In this document: positions 9,316-17,403 of the stretch, in pieces
Layout of the letters: every line of letters begins with the position of its first letter
How positions within the stretch are numbered: position 1 is the first letter of the stretch
NCBI RefSeq assembly: GCF_014640555.1
Contig: NZ_BMHE01000018.1
Coordinates: 1 to 64,000, forward strand
Length of the DNA stretch: 64,000 bases
From: Paenibacillus marchantiophytorum
GTDB taxonomy: Bacteria; Bacillota; Bacilli; Paenibacillales; NBRC-103111
Direction: 5' to 3'
Position numbers and translations under genes: made by a program
The notes under the pieces: generated by a model
Told to the model about the DNA's origin: nothing
Database searches by the model: none
The model's input: only the letters and a program-made list of their open reading frames with translations

Positions 9316-10446
9316 TTACAACCCCGAAAGCAACTGTGTATACAAATCGGCAGCTTCGTGAGACGGCTTAATACCGATTTCTCGCTCAAGTGTCTCGGCA
9401 TACTGCGCATATTGCCGGATCAGCGCTTCTTTATTTTCTTGCAAAGCCAAGGCCTTCATCAGCAGAAGGAACGATTCCTCGTTCAGTTCGTTGCTCGTCA
9501 TAAGCTTGGACAACAAGCGGATGGCCGCTTGCGCCTCTCCCTTGTTCAACAAAGCGACACTTAGACGCTGGGTTAAGGAAGTATACATTAACGATAGGCG
9601 TTCGATTTCATTCCAGGCCCATCCGAAAGCACGGTCACCGAACAGATCACCCACATAGAGCTGCTCAAGCTCAAGCGCTTGTTCAAGATTCGTCTCATCT
9701 ACGACAGCAATTTGTCTGCAACCTTCTTCGAAGGTCGAGAGGTCCACTTTCACATGATTTAAACTAAGTGCGTAATGATTGCTATCCGAATACAAACTCT
9801 CCTTCAGTCCAAATGCCTCTAATACCTTGCGGAGCTGATAGGCGGTGGTATTCAGGTAAGTTTCGGCATTTTTTTGCGGCATTTCGCCAAACATATCTTC
9901 AATTAGCCTTGCTCTAGATACTAATCGTCCTTTGTGCATAACTAGATAGCCAAAAAGCTCCGCGCTTTTACTTGATTTCCATTTGGCCCTCACACCCATT
10001 GTACTTTGAATATCGATACCACCAAAGCAGTTGAACTGCACTTCATTCAAAGTAGGCTCCCGCTTTTCGTGGAGTAAACGTTTTGAATATTTGTCATCCA
10101 AAGCTCTTTGAACCGTCTTGAAAAGCCTCTCCTGCTCAACTGGCTTCACAATATAATCAAAGGCAAAGACATCGAAGGCAAATAGCGCGTATTCTTTGTG
10201 AGAAGTAATAAAGACAATATTTGTTTCTCTGCCGCTTGCCCGTAAGCGCTCAGCGAACTCGAGACCATTCTCTCTGGGCATACTGATATCTACAAAAACG
10301 AGATCCACCTCTTGGTTCATCAAGAAGGAAAAGGCTCCAGCCGTCTCCAAGAAACTCCCGACAATTTCAATGTCCGGATATCTGGCTAGCATTCTTTTCA
10401 TAATTAAATGCATCGCCTTCTCATCATCTATAAGAATAACCTTCAT
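9316..10446 (-). CDS. Response regulator with SARP-type DNA-binding and BTAD domains
   Basis: Cytoplasmic transcription regulator of 376 aa. The receiver domain (about 1-118) has the acidic pair DD7-8, phospho-acceptor Asp53 (VFVDIS) and a KP motif. A winged-helix (OmpR/SARP) DNA-binding region follows at about 140-235 (SSKSAELFGYLVMHKG, ARLIEDMFG). A bacterial transcriptional activation (BTAD) helical domain fills about 240-376. The start codon overlaps the stop of the 7TM histidine kinase by 4 nt, so the two form a cognate pair. Family knowledge: SARPs bind heptamer direct repeats next to the -10 box. Such repeats occur upstream of three nearby genes (4591, 9225, 14145), which I infer to be its targets. 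Confidence 0.9.
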   Translation of the reverse strand: MKVILIDDEKAMHLIMKRMLARYPDIEIVGSFLETAGAFSFLMNQEVDLVFVDISMPRENGLEFAERLRASGRETNIVFITSHKEYALFAFDVFAFDYIVKPVEQERLFKTVQRALDDKYSKRLLHEKREPTLNEVQFNCFGGIDIQSTMGVRAKWKSSKSAELFGYLVMHKGRLVSRARLIEDMFGEMPQKNAETYLNTTAYQLRKVLEAFGLKESLYSDSNHYALSLNHVKVDLSTFEEGCRQIAVVDETNLEQALELEQLYVGDLFGDRAFGWAWNEIERLSLMYTSLTQRLSVALLNKGEAQAAIRLLSKLMTSNELNEESFLLLMKALALQENKEALIRQYAQYAETLEREIGIKPSHEAADLYTQLLSGL

Positions 10447-12239
10447 CGCTGTCCTCCTCTGGCTGGTGGTTGGGTTGGGGCCTCAGGAGGGGTCGGGATG
10501 GAGAAATAGAAGGTGCTTCCTTGCGCAGGCGCACTGTCAAACCAGATTTCCCCACCATTTAAACGGACGAATTCTCTGCATAACGTAAGTCCTAGACCAA
10601 CGCCTCGCTCCCCGGCCGTACCCATTGAAGAGATAGGATAGAACTCCTGAAGCAGCGTACTAGCTTGGTCAGTTGGGATTCCCTCTCCTGTATCACTGAC
10701 AGAGACAATAATTCTATCCTCTGCATGCTCGGTTCGCAAACGAATCGTACCGCCAAGTTCTGTGAATTTGATGGCATTAGAGAGGAGGTTTCGAATAATT
10801 AAATCTAGCATTTCTTTATCGGCATACACATACGTATCTTTTGGAATTTCAGAAATAATCTGTATCTGCTTACTCTCACTGCGAACATGCAATAATCGCA
10901 AACTAGTCTGGACCGCTAAGGCAAGGTCCCTTTCCACTGGATTAAAAATCATTCCCCCCCTTTGACTTCGAAACCAATCCAGCAAACTTTCTACTAAAAT
11001 GAAAGTATTCTGAATTTGCTGACCCATTTCACGAACGATCTCCTCATGATCCCCGTTACAATCCTGCATGTCATCTTCCATTAACTCCATCAGGTTGATA
11101 AGTACGGCTAGCGGATCGCGAATATCATGGGCTACTACATTAAACATTTTATCTTTAAAAGTATTAAGTTCACTTAACTGCCTAGCGTTATCACGCAGCC
11201 TCTCTTCGGATCGTACCACTTCCGTTACATTGCTGATTAAGATCATTTTACCTGCCGGCTTGTGTTGAATATCTGTAATGAAAGACATATGAACATTATA
11301 AAACTGCTCGTCCGTTGATCCCGCAAGTTGAATTTTACTAGCCATAGAGGGGCCTTGTACGATCTTCGCAAGCAGCACAGGGTAGGAGTTGAATAACTGA
11401 ACGGCAGGCTGTCCAATCCATTGATGGCTGAGACCTTGAATGACACCAACAGCAGATTGGTTGAAGCTCGTTAGTGTGTTATCCAGATCAAACACCATAA
11501 CCGCGTCCTGCATGGAGGCGAACACTTTTTGGAGCGCCAACGGGGCTAATCTTAGCATATTAAATTGATAAATCCCCCATAGAAAGAATACCCCGGAGAA
11601 AATAAATCCGAATGGCGATATATCGATTGGCATGTAGATAATGCCGCATAAATAGACGAGCGTAAAGCCGTATGGTCCCCATGATCCGATGATCATAAAG
11701 GCGATTTGCTTCTTCATACGAGGGGTAGCTTTGAAAAACATTTGGATTAGAAATACCATACCTACTACAAAAAAAGAATAAGAGTATAAGACATGAAGCA
11801 TGTATAGTGGCCCCTTCTCCAAGACAGCCAGCGGGAACCCTTCTGAATAATCTAAGGTCATGCTTTTATAAAATAAATGATGCCACTCATTCGTATTATG
11901 GGAGATGAAGGTAATCATTGGGACTATCATGAGAAAACCAATAACCCATTTGTTGATATATTTTTGTCGACCTGTATATTGCAGAACGAGAATAAACCAA
12001 AGGATGGTGCCGAAAGGAATACCAATATATTCAATTCTTAGCCAGAACCGGATCTGATCTAACGTCGTACTAACAATTTCAAAAGCATAACCGAATGTGT
12101 AAAACGCGCCCGTCAGCAAGCCGAGACCATAGCTAATCGCGATCGGAAGCTCTCTTCTCTTCCAAGAAAGGTAAGTAATAACCAAAGAGCAGCAGGTTGC
12201 CGCCATTAATAATACAGATAAATACGAATTGTAGCTCAT
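10443..12239 (-). CDS. 7TM-type membrane histidine kinase
   Basis: Sensor kinase of 598 aa from the ATG at 12239, which has a GGGGG ribosome site; an in-frame longer form to 12350 lacks one. An N-terminal seven-helix membrane module of the histidine-kinase 7TM type (about 1-225) is followed by a PAS domain (about 235-340), HisKA with H-box VVAHDIRDPL, and HATPase with N-box NLLSNAIKF and G motifs DTGEGIP and GVGLGLTL. All catalytic motifs are present. It overlaps the SARP response regulator by 4 nt and should phosphorylate its Asp53. The receiver-only protein at 13713 is a second possible phosphate acceptor. The signal sensed is unknown. Confidence 0.9.
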   Translation of the reverse strand: MSYNSYLSVLLMAATCCSLVITYLSWKRRELPIAISYGLGLLTGAFYTFGYAFEIVSTTLDQIRFWLRIEYIGIPFGTILWFILVLQYTGRQKYINKWVIGFLMIVPMITFISHNTNEWHHLFYKSMTLDYSEGFPLAVLEKGPLYMLHVLYSYSFFVVGMVFLIQMFFKATPRMKKQIAFMIIGSWGPYGFTLVYLCGIIYMPIDISPFGFIFSGVFFLWGIYQFNMLRLAPLALQKVFASMQDAVMVFDLDNTLTSFNQSAVGVIQGLSHQWIGQPAVQLFNSYPVLLAKIVQGPSMASKIQLAGSTDEQFYNVHMSFITDIQHKPAGKMILISNVTEVVRSEERLRDNARQLSELNTFKDKMFNVVAHDIRDPLAVLINLMELMEDDMQDCNGDHEEIVREMGQQIQNTFILVESLLDWFRSQRGGMIFNPVERDLALAVQTSLRLLHVRSESKQIQIISEIPKDTYVYADKEMLDLIIRNLLSNAIKFTELGGTIRLRTEHAEDRIIVSVSDTGEGIPTDQASTLLQEFYPISSMGTAGERGVGLGLTLCREFVRLNGGEIWFDSAPAQGSTFYFSIPTPPEAPTQPPARGGQR

Positions 12240-12359
12240 AGATGACTGCCCCCGTGCAGATAGTAAACGATCGTTCTGCACCTCTATCTTATCAGAGTTT
12301 TCAAGTAACATGTAAGAAAATATATCATCTAATATCCGCCCTACATACAAACGAAAAGA

Positions 12360-12397
12360 GAGACAGTCTAAAACCAGTGACGGTTTCGTACTGCCTC
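12360..12397 (-). terminator. Terminator between the TM2 genes and the kinase operon
   Basis: Imperfect inverted repeat (GAGACAGT ... ACTGCCTC with inner AAACC/GGTTT) directly after the stop of the 133-aa gene. On the minus strand it is followed by TCTCTTTTCG. Confidence 0.55.
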
Positions 12398-12401
12398 AAC
12401 T

Positions 12402-12803
12402 CTATTCATTTTCACTCAGCCCTTTGATCCGGTAAATCACATTCCGTTCCTGTTCATGGTTCATGGTTTCGATGCGCTTGTTGAGGAAAAAGGCATCGAT
12501 CCAACTCCACAGCAGAGATCCGCTTAATAGACATATTGAAAGCCATAACAGAAAGTAGCTAAACGCTTCAATATCTGTGTATACGGCTAACAGTATGATG
12601 CCTAGGGTTGGAACAATCGTCGTCGCAAACATGATGCTTGCGTACAAATAGTTCTCTGTATAGAACCTGTGTGCTCCAAAAAAATGCAACCCTGCCCATA
12701 GGCCCCAAACAATTTCCTTGGATTTCCTCTTCTTGAGTAATTCCGTTTCCAAAACGCCAAGCTCTTCCAGAGTTAAGGTGCGTAATAGGTTTAGGTTATC
12801 CAT
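12402..12803 (-). CDS. TM2-like small membrane protein (133 aa)
   Basis: Small membrane protein with about three predicted hydrophobic segments. The phrase LHFFGAHRFYTENYLYA is the TM2-domain signature (GxHRFY), but it is followed by a longer membrane region than in the classic TM2 family. The N-terminal helix (LTLEELGVLETELLKKRKS) parallels that of the upstream TM2 gene (LTSEQLQLLASEMSKKQKS), so the two are diverged duplicates. The gap to the upstream gene is 16 nt, indicating one operon. A ribosome-like AGGATAGG sequence precedes the ATG, but rather far upstream. Function unknown; TM2 proteins are often near signalling or stress genes. Confidence 0.75.
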   Translation of the reverse strand: MDNLNLLRTLTLEELGVLETELLKKRKSKEIVWGLWAGLHFFGAHRFYTENYLYASIMFATTIVPTLGIILLAVYTDIEAFSYFLLWLSICLLSGSLLWSWIDAFFLNKRIETMNHEQERNVIYRIKGLSENE

Positions 12804-12819
12804 TGATTATGCGTTCAAC

Positions 12820-13152
12820 CTATCCTGCAGCTACTTTTGAATTAGCTTTTGCATGACTGAGCAGACGAATTTCGGAAAGAATTTCATTTTCAATTCTTTC
12901 GTTCGTATCTCTGATCATGCCGGATAATAGGAATAGATCAATTAATGTCCAAATTCCCAAACCACCCAGTGTGAGCAACATGGCAACCCCTGTTCCAACT
13001 TTGCCCAGATAGAAACGGTGACCCCCGAAACCACCTGTAAAGAACCAAAGCAGCCAAGCAATACCACCTGATTTTTGTTTCTTGCTCATTTCGGATGCTA
13101 GCAACTGAAGCTGCTCCGATGTTAAATTTTGCTTTTGCAAAAGTGACGACAT
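12820..13152 (-). CDS. TM2 domain-containing protein (110 aa)
   Basis: Small two-helix membrane protein with a classic TM2 domain: a glycine-rich first helix (WLLWFFTGGFGGHRFYLG) and a second helix (MLLTLGGLGIWTLIDLFLL). A short soluble helix precedes it and a charged tail follows. I place the start at 13152 (MSSLLQKQ), preceded by AGAGG at good spacing; an in-frame extension upstream has no ribosome site. First gene of a two-gene operon with the 133-aa paralogue. A TATAAT-like -10 lies about 40 nt upstream. The exact role of TM2 proteins in bacteria is not settled. Confidence 0.85.
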   Translation of the reverse strand: MSSLLQKQNLTSEQLQLLASEMSKKQKSGGIAWLLWFFTGGFGGHRFYLGKVGTGVAMLLTLGGLGIWTLIDLFLLSGMIRDTNERIENEILSEIRLLSHAKANSKVAAG

Positions 13153-13379
13153 GTTTCGACCTCTTCTCTCAATAATGGTTAAATTATACAACGTAAATTC
13201 TACATATAATATCAACGTTTGATTAAATTTGATAAATTTTTCACAAAGATTACCTATTTATCACCTACTTATACTACCAAATACCTAGTACACCAGTCGA
13301 TCCAGAAGGGTACGACCGTAATACAAGCCTAATCCCTTGAACGATATGTCTCCGATTCCAACCTCATTCATACATAAAG

Positions 13380-13414
13380 AACCCCTCAGTTCCGTGATGG
13401 AATTGAGGGGTTTT
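13380..13414 (-). terminator. Terminator of the receiver / 52-aa protein operon
   Basis: Stem AACCCCTCA-TTCC with a 5-nt loop (positions 13380-13414). A second GC-rich hairpin (CTGCCCC ... GGGGCAG) lies at about 13428-13458. The rest of 13153-13512 holds the TM2 promoter and no visible gene. Confidence 0.65.
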
Positions 13415-13512
13415 CACCAACGTAGGACTGCCCCCGAGGTTTTCAGCCATGGGGCAGCCCTCGCGGGCGGATCACCTCGACGATCGCGAAGGGGCTATCA
13501 CCGGCTGGATAC

Positions 13513-13671
13513 TTATTTTTGGATAAGCTTCAATGCGAGAGCTTGCTCCTCTGTTAAAATGAATTCTTCCTTAGGCCAGAATTCCTCATCCTTATCTCTG
13601 CCGAATAGGCGAAGAATTTCCTTCCAAACACCTTTTTCCATTGCTTCTGAAGCGGAAATCATAATTTTCAC
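13513..13671 (-). CDS. Small unknown protein (52 aa) downstream of the receiver-only gene
   Basis: Short ORF with a strong ribosome site (ACAGGAGGTG, 6 nt before a GTG start). The predicted protein starts VKIMISASEAMEKG and ends ALALKLIQK. It is soluble and rich in Glu, Lys and Trp, with a WKEILRLFGRDKDEEFWP centre. No cysteine, signal peptide or membrane helix is visible. It begins 41 nt after the stop of the receiver-only regulator and ends before a terminator, so the two are probably one transcript. I do not recognise the family. The strong translation signals and coding-like composition support a real gene. Confidence 0.7.
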   Translation of the reverse strand: MKIMISASEAMEKGVWKEILRLFGRDKDEEFWPKEEFILTEEQALALKLIQK

Positions 13672-13712
13672 AGTGAACACCTCCTGTCCTCACTATAAAT
13701 GTTGGACGACTC

Positions 13713-14093
13713 CTAAATCAACTTAGGATGCGCGTCCCCATCGGCGATTGCTCTTTGCAGCGTCCTAACCAGCCTCTCCGACCTGATAGGCTTCAATATA
13801 TAATCATAGGCATTAACATCAAAGGCGGATGGAGCGTACTCGGTGTACGATGTAACAAATATAAGCCTCATCAGGTGACCATTAGCCCTTAATCGTTTGG
13901 CAAAATCAAGCCCACTCTCTCGCGGCATGCTAATATCTATACATATCAAATCGACTTCATGATTGGTTACATATGAAAATGCAGTTGAAGTCTCCTGAAA
14001 GGTACCCACGATTTCAACCTCATTCACCTTGGCAAGCATCCGTCTCATAATGAGATGCATGGCTTTCTCGTCATCGATAATAACAACCTTCAA
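13713..14093 (-). CDS. Receiver-only response regulator, truncated paralogue of the SARP regulator
   Basis: Protein of 126 aa from a TTG start (14093) with GGGAG nearby. It consists of one receiver domain: DD at 7-8, Asp53 (ICIDIS), TS and KP motifs are all present. It closely matches the receiver of the SARP regulator at 9316: both begin KV-I-IDDEKAMHLIM-RML and share DISMPRE-GL-FA-RLRA. The DNA-binding and BTAD domains are absent; the ORF ends 8 residues after the receiver. It could compete for phosphate from the 7TM kinase or regulate by protein contact. Its promoter carries the same direct-repeat layout as the two surface-protein genes, so it may be part of a feedback loop. That role is inference. 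Confidence 0.85.
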   Translation of the reverse strand: MKVVIIDDEKAMHLIMRRMLAKVNEVEIVGTFQETSTAFSYVTNHEVDLICIDISMPRESGLDFAKRLRANGHLMRLIFVTSYTEYAPSAFDVNAYDYILKPIRSERLVRTLQRAIADGDAHPKLI

Positions 14094-14144
14094 GTAAACT
14101 CCCTCTCCCCGCGCTGTTCGAATATTCGCTATTCTGCTGGATTT

Positions 14145-14187
14145 AGTATACCGCATGCCAATGATGGCTAAATGACAGAAACTTTGC
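14145..14187 (-). promoter_or_regulatory. SARP-like direct-repeat promoter (site c)
   Basis: Minus strand: degenerate first heptamer GCAAAGT-3 nt-TGTCATT-4 nt-CATCATT-9 nt-TATACT. The spacers between the heptamers and the -10 gap equal those of sites a and b. The -10 box lies about 52 nt upstream of the receiver-only gene start. Confidence 0.62.
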
Positions 14188-14294
14188 CGTGCGAATCGAG
14201 TACTCACTCCTATTCGTAGGCTGGGGGGTAACCAGTGCCAACGAACTCCATTATTCTTATTCGATCAAAATGGACGATTCTGAAGTTGTTACGA

Positions 14295-14425
14295 ATTCCA
14301 GACGCGTTATTTCAGGTAAAAGCCTACCATTCCACCTATAAATAGCTCCATAACGCCTATTCAGTTCGTTGAGTAGATAAATCAGCTGATTTTTCCGCTA
14401 ATAAGCATCATACTGTTCGTTAGAG
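14295..14425. repeat. Dispersed repeat family B, copy 3
   Basis: The most diverged copy: ATTCCAGACGCGTTATTTC, CATAACGCCTATTCAGTTCG and TAATAAGCATCATACTGTTC. It lies directly before a family A copy in the 650-nt gene-free stretch 14208-14858. Confidence 0.6.
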
Positions 14426-14472
14426 CGATGACCTTCAAAAAGCAGATCACCACCTAAGCAAGCATATGAAAT

Positions 14473-14712
14473 CGGCTTCGCTACCCTGAGAGATGAGCTT
14501 CTTGCAAGCAACATATCCTATTAAGGGAACTCTGGGACGCTATTTGGGCAAATAGCAGGGTTGCGAGGGTCATAGCGGAACTACAGGGTCTTATTCCCAC
14601 GAAAAGTGCTGAATTTCCCTCAAAATAGCAAAATAGCGAACTGTAGTTCCCTCAACCTCGCTATATTGACACTTTTGGCTAGCATAGCGCCCTGTAGTTC
14701 CCTCTCCGCGCG
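14473..14712. repeat. Dispersed repeat family A, copy 1
   Basis: About 240 bp. It shares CGCTATTTGGGCAAATAGCA, CATAGCGGAACTACAGGGTC and CTGTAGTTCCCTC with copies at 22431-22674 and 54056-54295. The half-unit GGGAACTACAG-N-CGCTAT recurs in both orientations within the element, so a single strand can fold into long hairpins. No ORF or transposase is seen. Confidence 0.75.
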
Positions 14713-14803
14713 TGGCTGGATTCACTACAATTGTAGCAGTTCCCGTATCGCCTATACCTGCCCTACCACAGGAGGATGAATTTACGGGGTAGTCCCGCAA
14801 CGC

Positions 14804-14834
14804 CAAAAAGGCACCCGAATAAGGTGGGTGCCCC
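14804..14834 (-). terminator. Terminator of the carbohydrate-binding lipoprotein operon
   Basis: Minus strand: GGCACCC-9 nt-GGGTGCC followed by TTTTT, about 27 nt after the stop of the 611-aa lipoprotein gene. Confidence 0.8.
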
Positions 14835-14858
14835 GTCTCCCGTGCATTCTTGCCTTGC

Positions 14859-16694
14859 TTACTGCTGCGCCCGCTGCGGCGCAGCGCCGTCGCCTTCAGG
14901 CCGCATGCCCCCACGGCCCCCGCCTTGTCCGGGATTGCCGCCAGGTCCTCCCATCCCGCTTCTTGCCGCAGTCACACCCGATTCGGACAGCCAGGTGATG
15001 ACGCTGGATGTTGTAAAATCAACCACCTTCGTCCCTCCTTGGTACTCGCCTCCATCATAGAGCCCTTTGGCAGCGCTGCCCGTGGAGGTGCCGCCGGCAT
15101 AGAGCGTGTACGAAGCGCCCGTCTTCAGGTTAGGTGAGCTAACGAACAGTGACTGATAACTTTTGGGCGGTGCGAAAGTTAGAATCGTATTCCCTTCGCC
15201 ATCCTCCATATGAACCATAGCGCCTGCTTGCTGTGACTTGTTATAGGTCATCAGGATGCCGGGCTGCGTCGATTGCTCGGATGTCGCTTGGGCCATGCCA
15301 GAGCTGCCCGCGGCAACGAGGAATCCGCCCGTCATCTCGAATGTCCCATCATAGTCCAAGGGGCCGTTGCCGTTATCTGTTGGACCGTTAACAATAACGG
15401 TGCCGCCTGTCATAACAATCGAGCCATTGGCATCCAAGCCATCGCCTTTGGCATCGACCGATAGATACCCTCCGGTAATCGTCAGCTTATTATTTGAGGC
15501 AGCGCCGGACTCACCGCCTGGTCCTTTGGGTCCGCCTTGCCCACCTTGCCCGCTCTGTCCGCTCTGTCCGCTCTGTCCGCCCTGCCCGCCTTGCCCGCCC
15601 TCCGCGGCCGTTTCACTCGACCCAGATGAAGCGTTCACGCCGTCATCATTGGCGACAAGACTCGTTTGACCATCAGAGATCACGATGGTGGGCGCTTCGA
15701 TCCCTTCCTCGCTTTGGGCAATATCGATCTTGCCTCCTGCAATGGCGATCGAAACATCTGCGTGAATTCCATCATCGCCGGCATTGATATGAATATCACC
15801 GCCAGCTATGTGAAGGCCGCCTTTGCTGTGCAGAGCATCTTCGCCTGATTCAATATTGAACGTACCGCCAGTTATGGACAGGTAACCTTCGGAACCCGCT
15901 TTGTCATTCGTTGTTTTGATGCCGTGCCCACCTGCTGCGATGGTCAAATCGCCTGCTTGGACAGCAACCAAATCGCGCCCCATAAGTCCATCATCTACCG
16001 CTTGAACAGCCAGTGTACCTCCTGTAATTTTCAATTTATCCTTACTCGTGATGCCATTATTATAATTAGCTTGGACGACGAGCTTGCCCGTGCCGTTGAT
16101 CGTCAGATCATCTTTGCTGAAGATCGCTGAATTCGGTTCATCTGTCGCCGCATCCGGGTAGACGTACGTTTTTCCATCGGATACGAGATTAGTGGTTCCC
16201 TCTTGTAATGAAATAATCGTTTTGCCTGCTTCTTCAACGAAGATAGCCGAGGTGCTGCTGTTATAGATTTCCGCCCCATTTAGTACCAAGCGAACGATGC
16301 CTTTGTCTTTGACTTTAACAGCGATTTGGCCGTTATCCAGTTTCCCGCTCACCACATAAGTGCCCGCTGCCGTGATCGAAACCTTGCCGTCCTTCACCTC
16401 TACCCCTGTGCCGTTGACCGTGGCCGCGGTACCGCTCAGCATAATCTGGGTCGGATTCGACGAACTCCAGTCTGTATAATTGTCGTCACTGTCATACTCG
16501 ACCTTCTGAATCAGATCTGATCTGGCTGTTTGCACACCTGCCGCGGTGGTTGTAGTCGATTGAACCGCTGCTGGCGTTGCAGCCTCCGTAGTGGTAGTGG
16601 AAGTCGTCGTTTCAGGATTATTGCTGCATGCCGTCGCCAGCACAGCGCATAATAGAACAACACCTACTTGTTTAGCGTTTAATATTTTTTTCAT
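14859..16694 (-). CDS. Carbohydrate-binding (Cthe_2159-type) lipoprotein, 611 aa
   Basis: Lipoprotein signal with lipobox ATAC (Cys about 23), then a Thr-rich linker. The body (about 70-520) is a repetitive beta-helix-like domain with many phrases such as LTINGTGKLVVQANYNNG and GGDIHINAGDDGIHADVS. These phrases resemble the Cthe_2159 family, whose founding member is reported to bind cellulose/pectin. A low-complexity glycine/glutamine insertion (GGQGGQSGQ-type repeats, about 365-392) and a glycine/arginine-rich tail (PGGNPGQGGGRGGMRPEG) are notable. Last gene of an operon with a DUF4956 membrane protein and a VTC-type protein, 22 nt after the DUF4956 gene. This trio recurs in Firmicutes as far as I know; the substrate here is not known. 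Confidence 0.82.
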   Translation of the reverse strand: MKKILNAKQVGVVLLCAVLATACSNNPETTTSTTTTEAATPAAVQSTTTTAAGVQTARSDLIQKVEYDSDDNYTDWSSSNPTQIMLSGTAATVNGTGVEVKDGKVSITAAGTYVVSGKLDNGQIAVKVKDKGIVRLVLNGAEIYNSSTSAIFVEEAGKTIISLQEGTTNLVSDGKTYVYPDAATDEPNSAIFSKDDLTINGTGKLVVQANYNNGITSKDKLKITGGTLAVQAVDDGLMGRDLVAVQAGDLTIAAGGHGIKTTNDKAGSEGYLSITGGTFNIESGEDALHSKGGLHIAGGDIHINAGDDGIHADVSIAIAGGKIDIAQSEEGIEAPTIVISDGQTSLVANDDGVNASSGSSETAAEGGQGGQGGQSGQSGQSGQGGQGGPKGPGGESGAASNNKLTITGGYLSVDAKGDGLDANGSIVMTGGTVIVNGPTDNGNGPLDYDGTFEMTGGFLVAAGSSGMAQATSEQSTQPGILMTYNKSQQAGAMVHMEDGEGNTILTFAPPKSYQSLFVSSPNLKTGASYTLYAGGTSTGSAAKGLYDGGEYQGGTKVVDFTTSSVITWLSESGVTAARSGMGGPGGNPGQGGGRGGMRPEGDGAAPQRAQQ

Positions 16695-16716
16695 CGTTTA
16701 TCTTTCCTCTCTCTAA

Positions 16717-17403
16717 TTAGTATTCTGAAGCAGTCGGGCTCATGGTTAAGGTAATGTCCAAATTTCCATTGCGGCATCGTATTGCATCAAGAAATTCTTT
16801 CTGATTCGTAAGATGATCGATCGTAACCAGATAAACCAGTTCATATAGACTGCCCAGCTCGGTGGTTCTCACTTTTCTCAACTCATAAGCAATTTTGAAC
16901 GTGTTGAAAACCTCTTCAAAAGCTTCTTCATATCCCAGATTTTCTGGAATTGTCACTTTTAGCACTTTCTGCGAGGATTTCTTGGCACCGAATTTAATGG
17001 CTTTCAGGAAGAACATCAGCATACAAAGGATGACTGTGAAGATGACAGCATAACCGAATGATCCAACGCCACAGGCGAGTCCTGCCGCCATCGTGAATAA
17101 GACGAACGCGATATCCTTAGGATCGCCGGGAGCGCTTCTGAACCGAATAATCGAGAAGGCTCCAGCGAGACTAAAGGCTCTTGCAATGTTGCTGCCAATC
17201 AGCAGGATGATAATGGCTATGATCGCAGGCAGCACAATCATGGTCAAAGTGAAGTTCTGAGCATACGCAGGCTGTGTTTTCATATACGTAAAGCTAATAA
17301 TTGCCCCTAAAGCAATTGAAATCAGAATGGTTAGCAGAGCATTCATGATGGTTAATTCCGAATTTATCGTAGCCGAAGTAAACAGCGATTCGATCATAGC
17401 CAA
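16717..17403 (-). CDS. DUF4956 integral membrane protein
   Basis: 228-aa membrane protein with four hydrophobic segments in about the first 140 residues. The conserved loop SLAGAFSIIRFRSAPGDPKD is the DUF4956 hallmark. The C-terminal cytoplasmic domain (about 145-228) is ferredoxin-like in pattern. The start is TTG at 17403, overlapping the end of the VTC-like gene by 10 nt; an ATG at 17397 is the alternative (AAGGAG lies upstream). Tight coupling to the VTC-like gene fits a role as membrane partner or exporter for the polymer or polyphosphate-like product, but this is inference. Confidence 0.87.
   Translation of the reverse strand: MAMIESLFTSATINSELTIMNALLTILISIALGAIISFTYMKTQPAYAQNFTLTMIVLPAIIAIIILLIGSNIARAFSLAGAFSIIRFRSAPGDPKDIAFVLFTMAAGLACGVGSFGYAVIFTVILCMLMFFLKAIKFGAKKSSQKVLKVTIPENLGYEEAFEEVFNTFKIAYELRKVRTTELGSLYELVYLVTIDHLTNQKEFLDAIRCRNGNLDITLTMSPTASEY

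Noticed and set aside
14776..15787. Proline-, cysteine- and arginine-rich plus-strand ORFs opposite the carbohydrate-binding lipoprotein gene
   Set aside because: They are shadows of the Gly-rich sense frame (GGQGGQ-type), with no ribosome sites.
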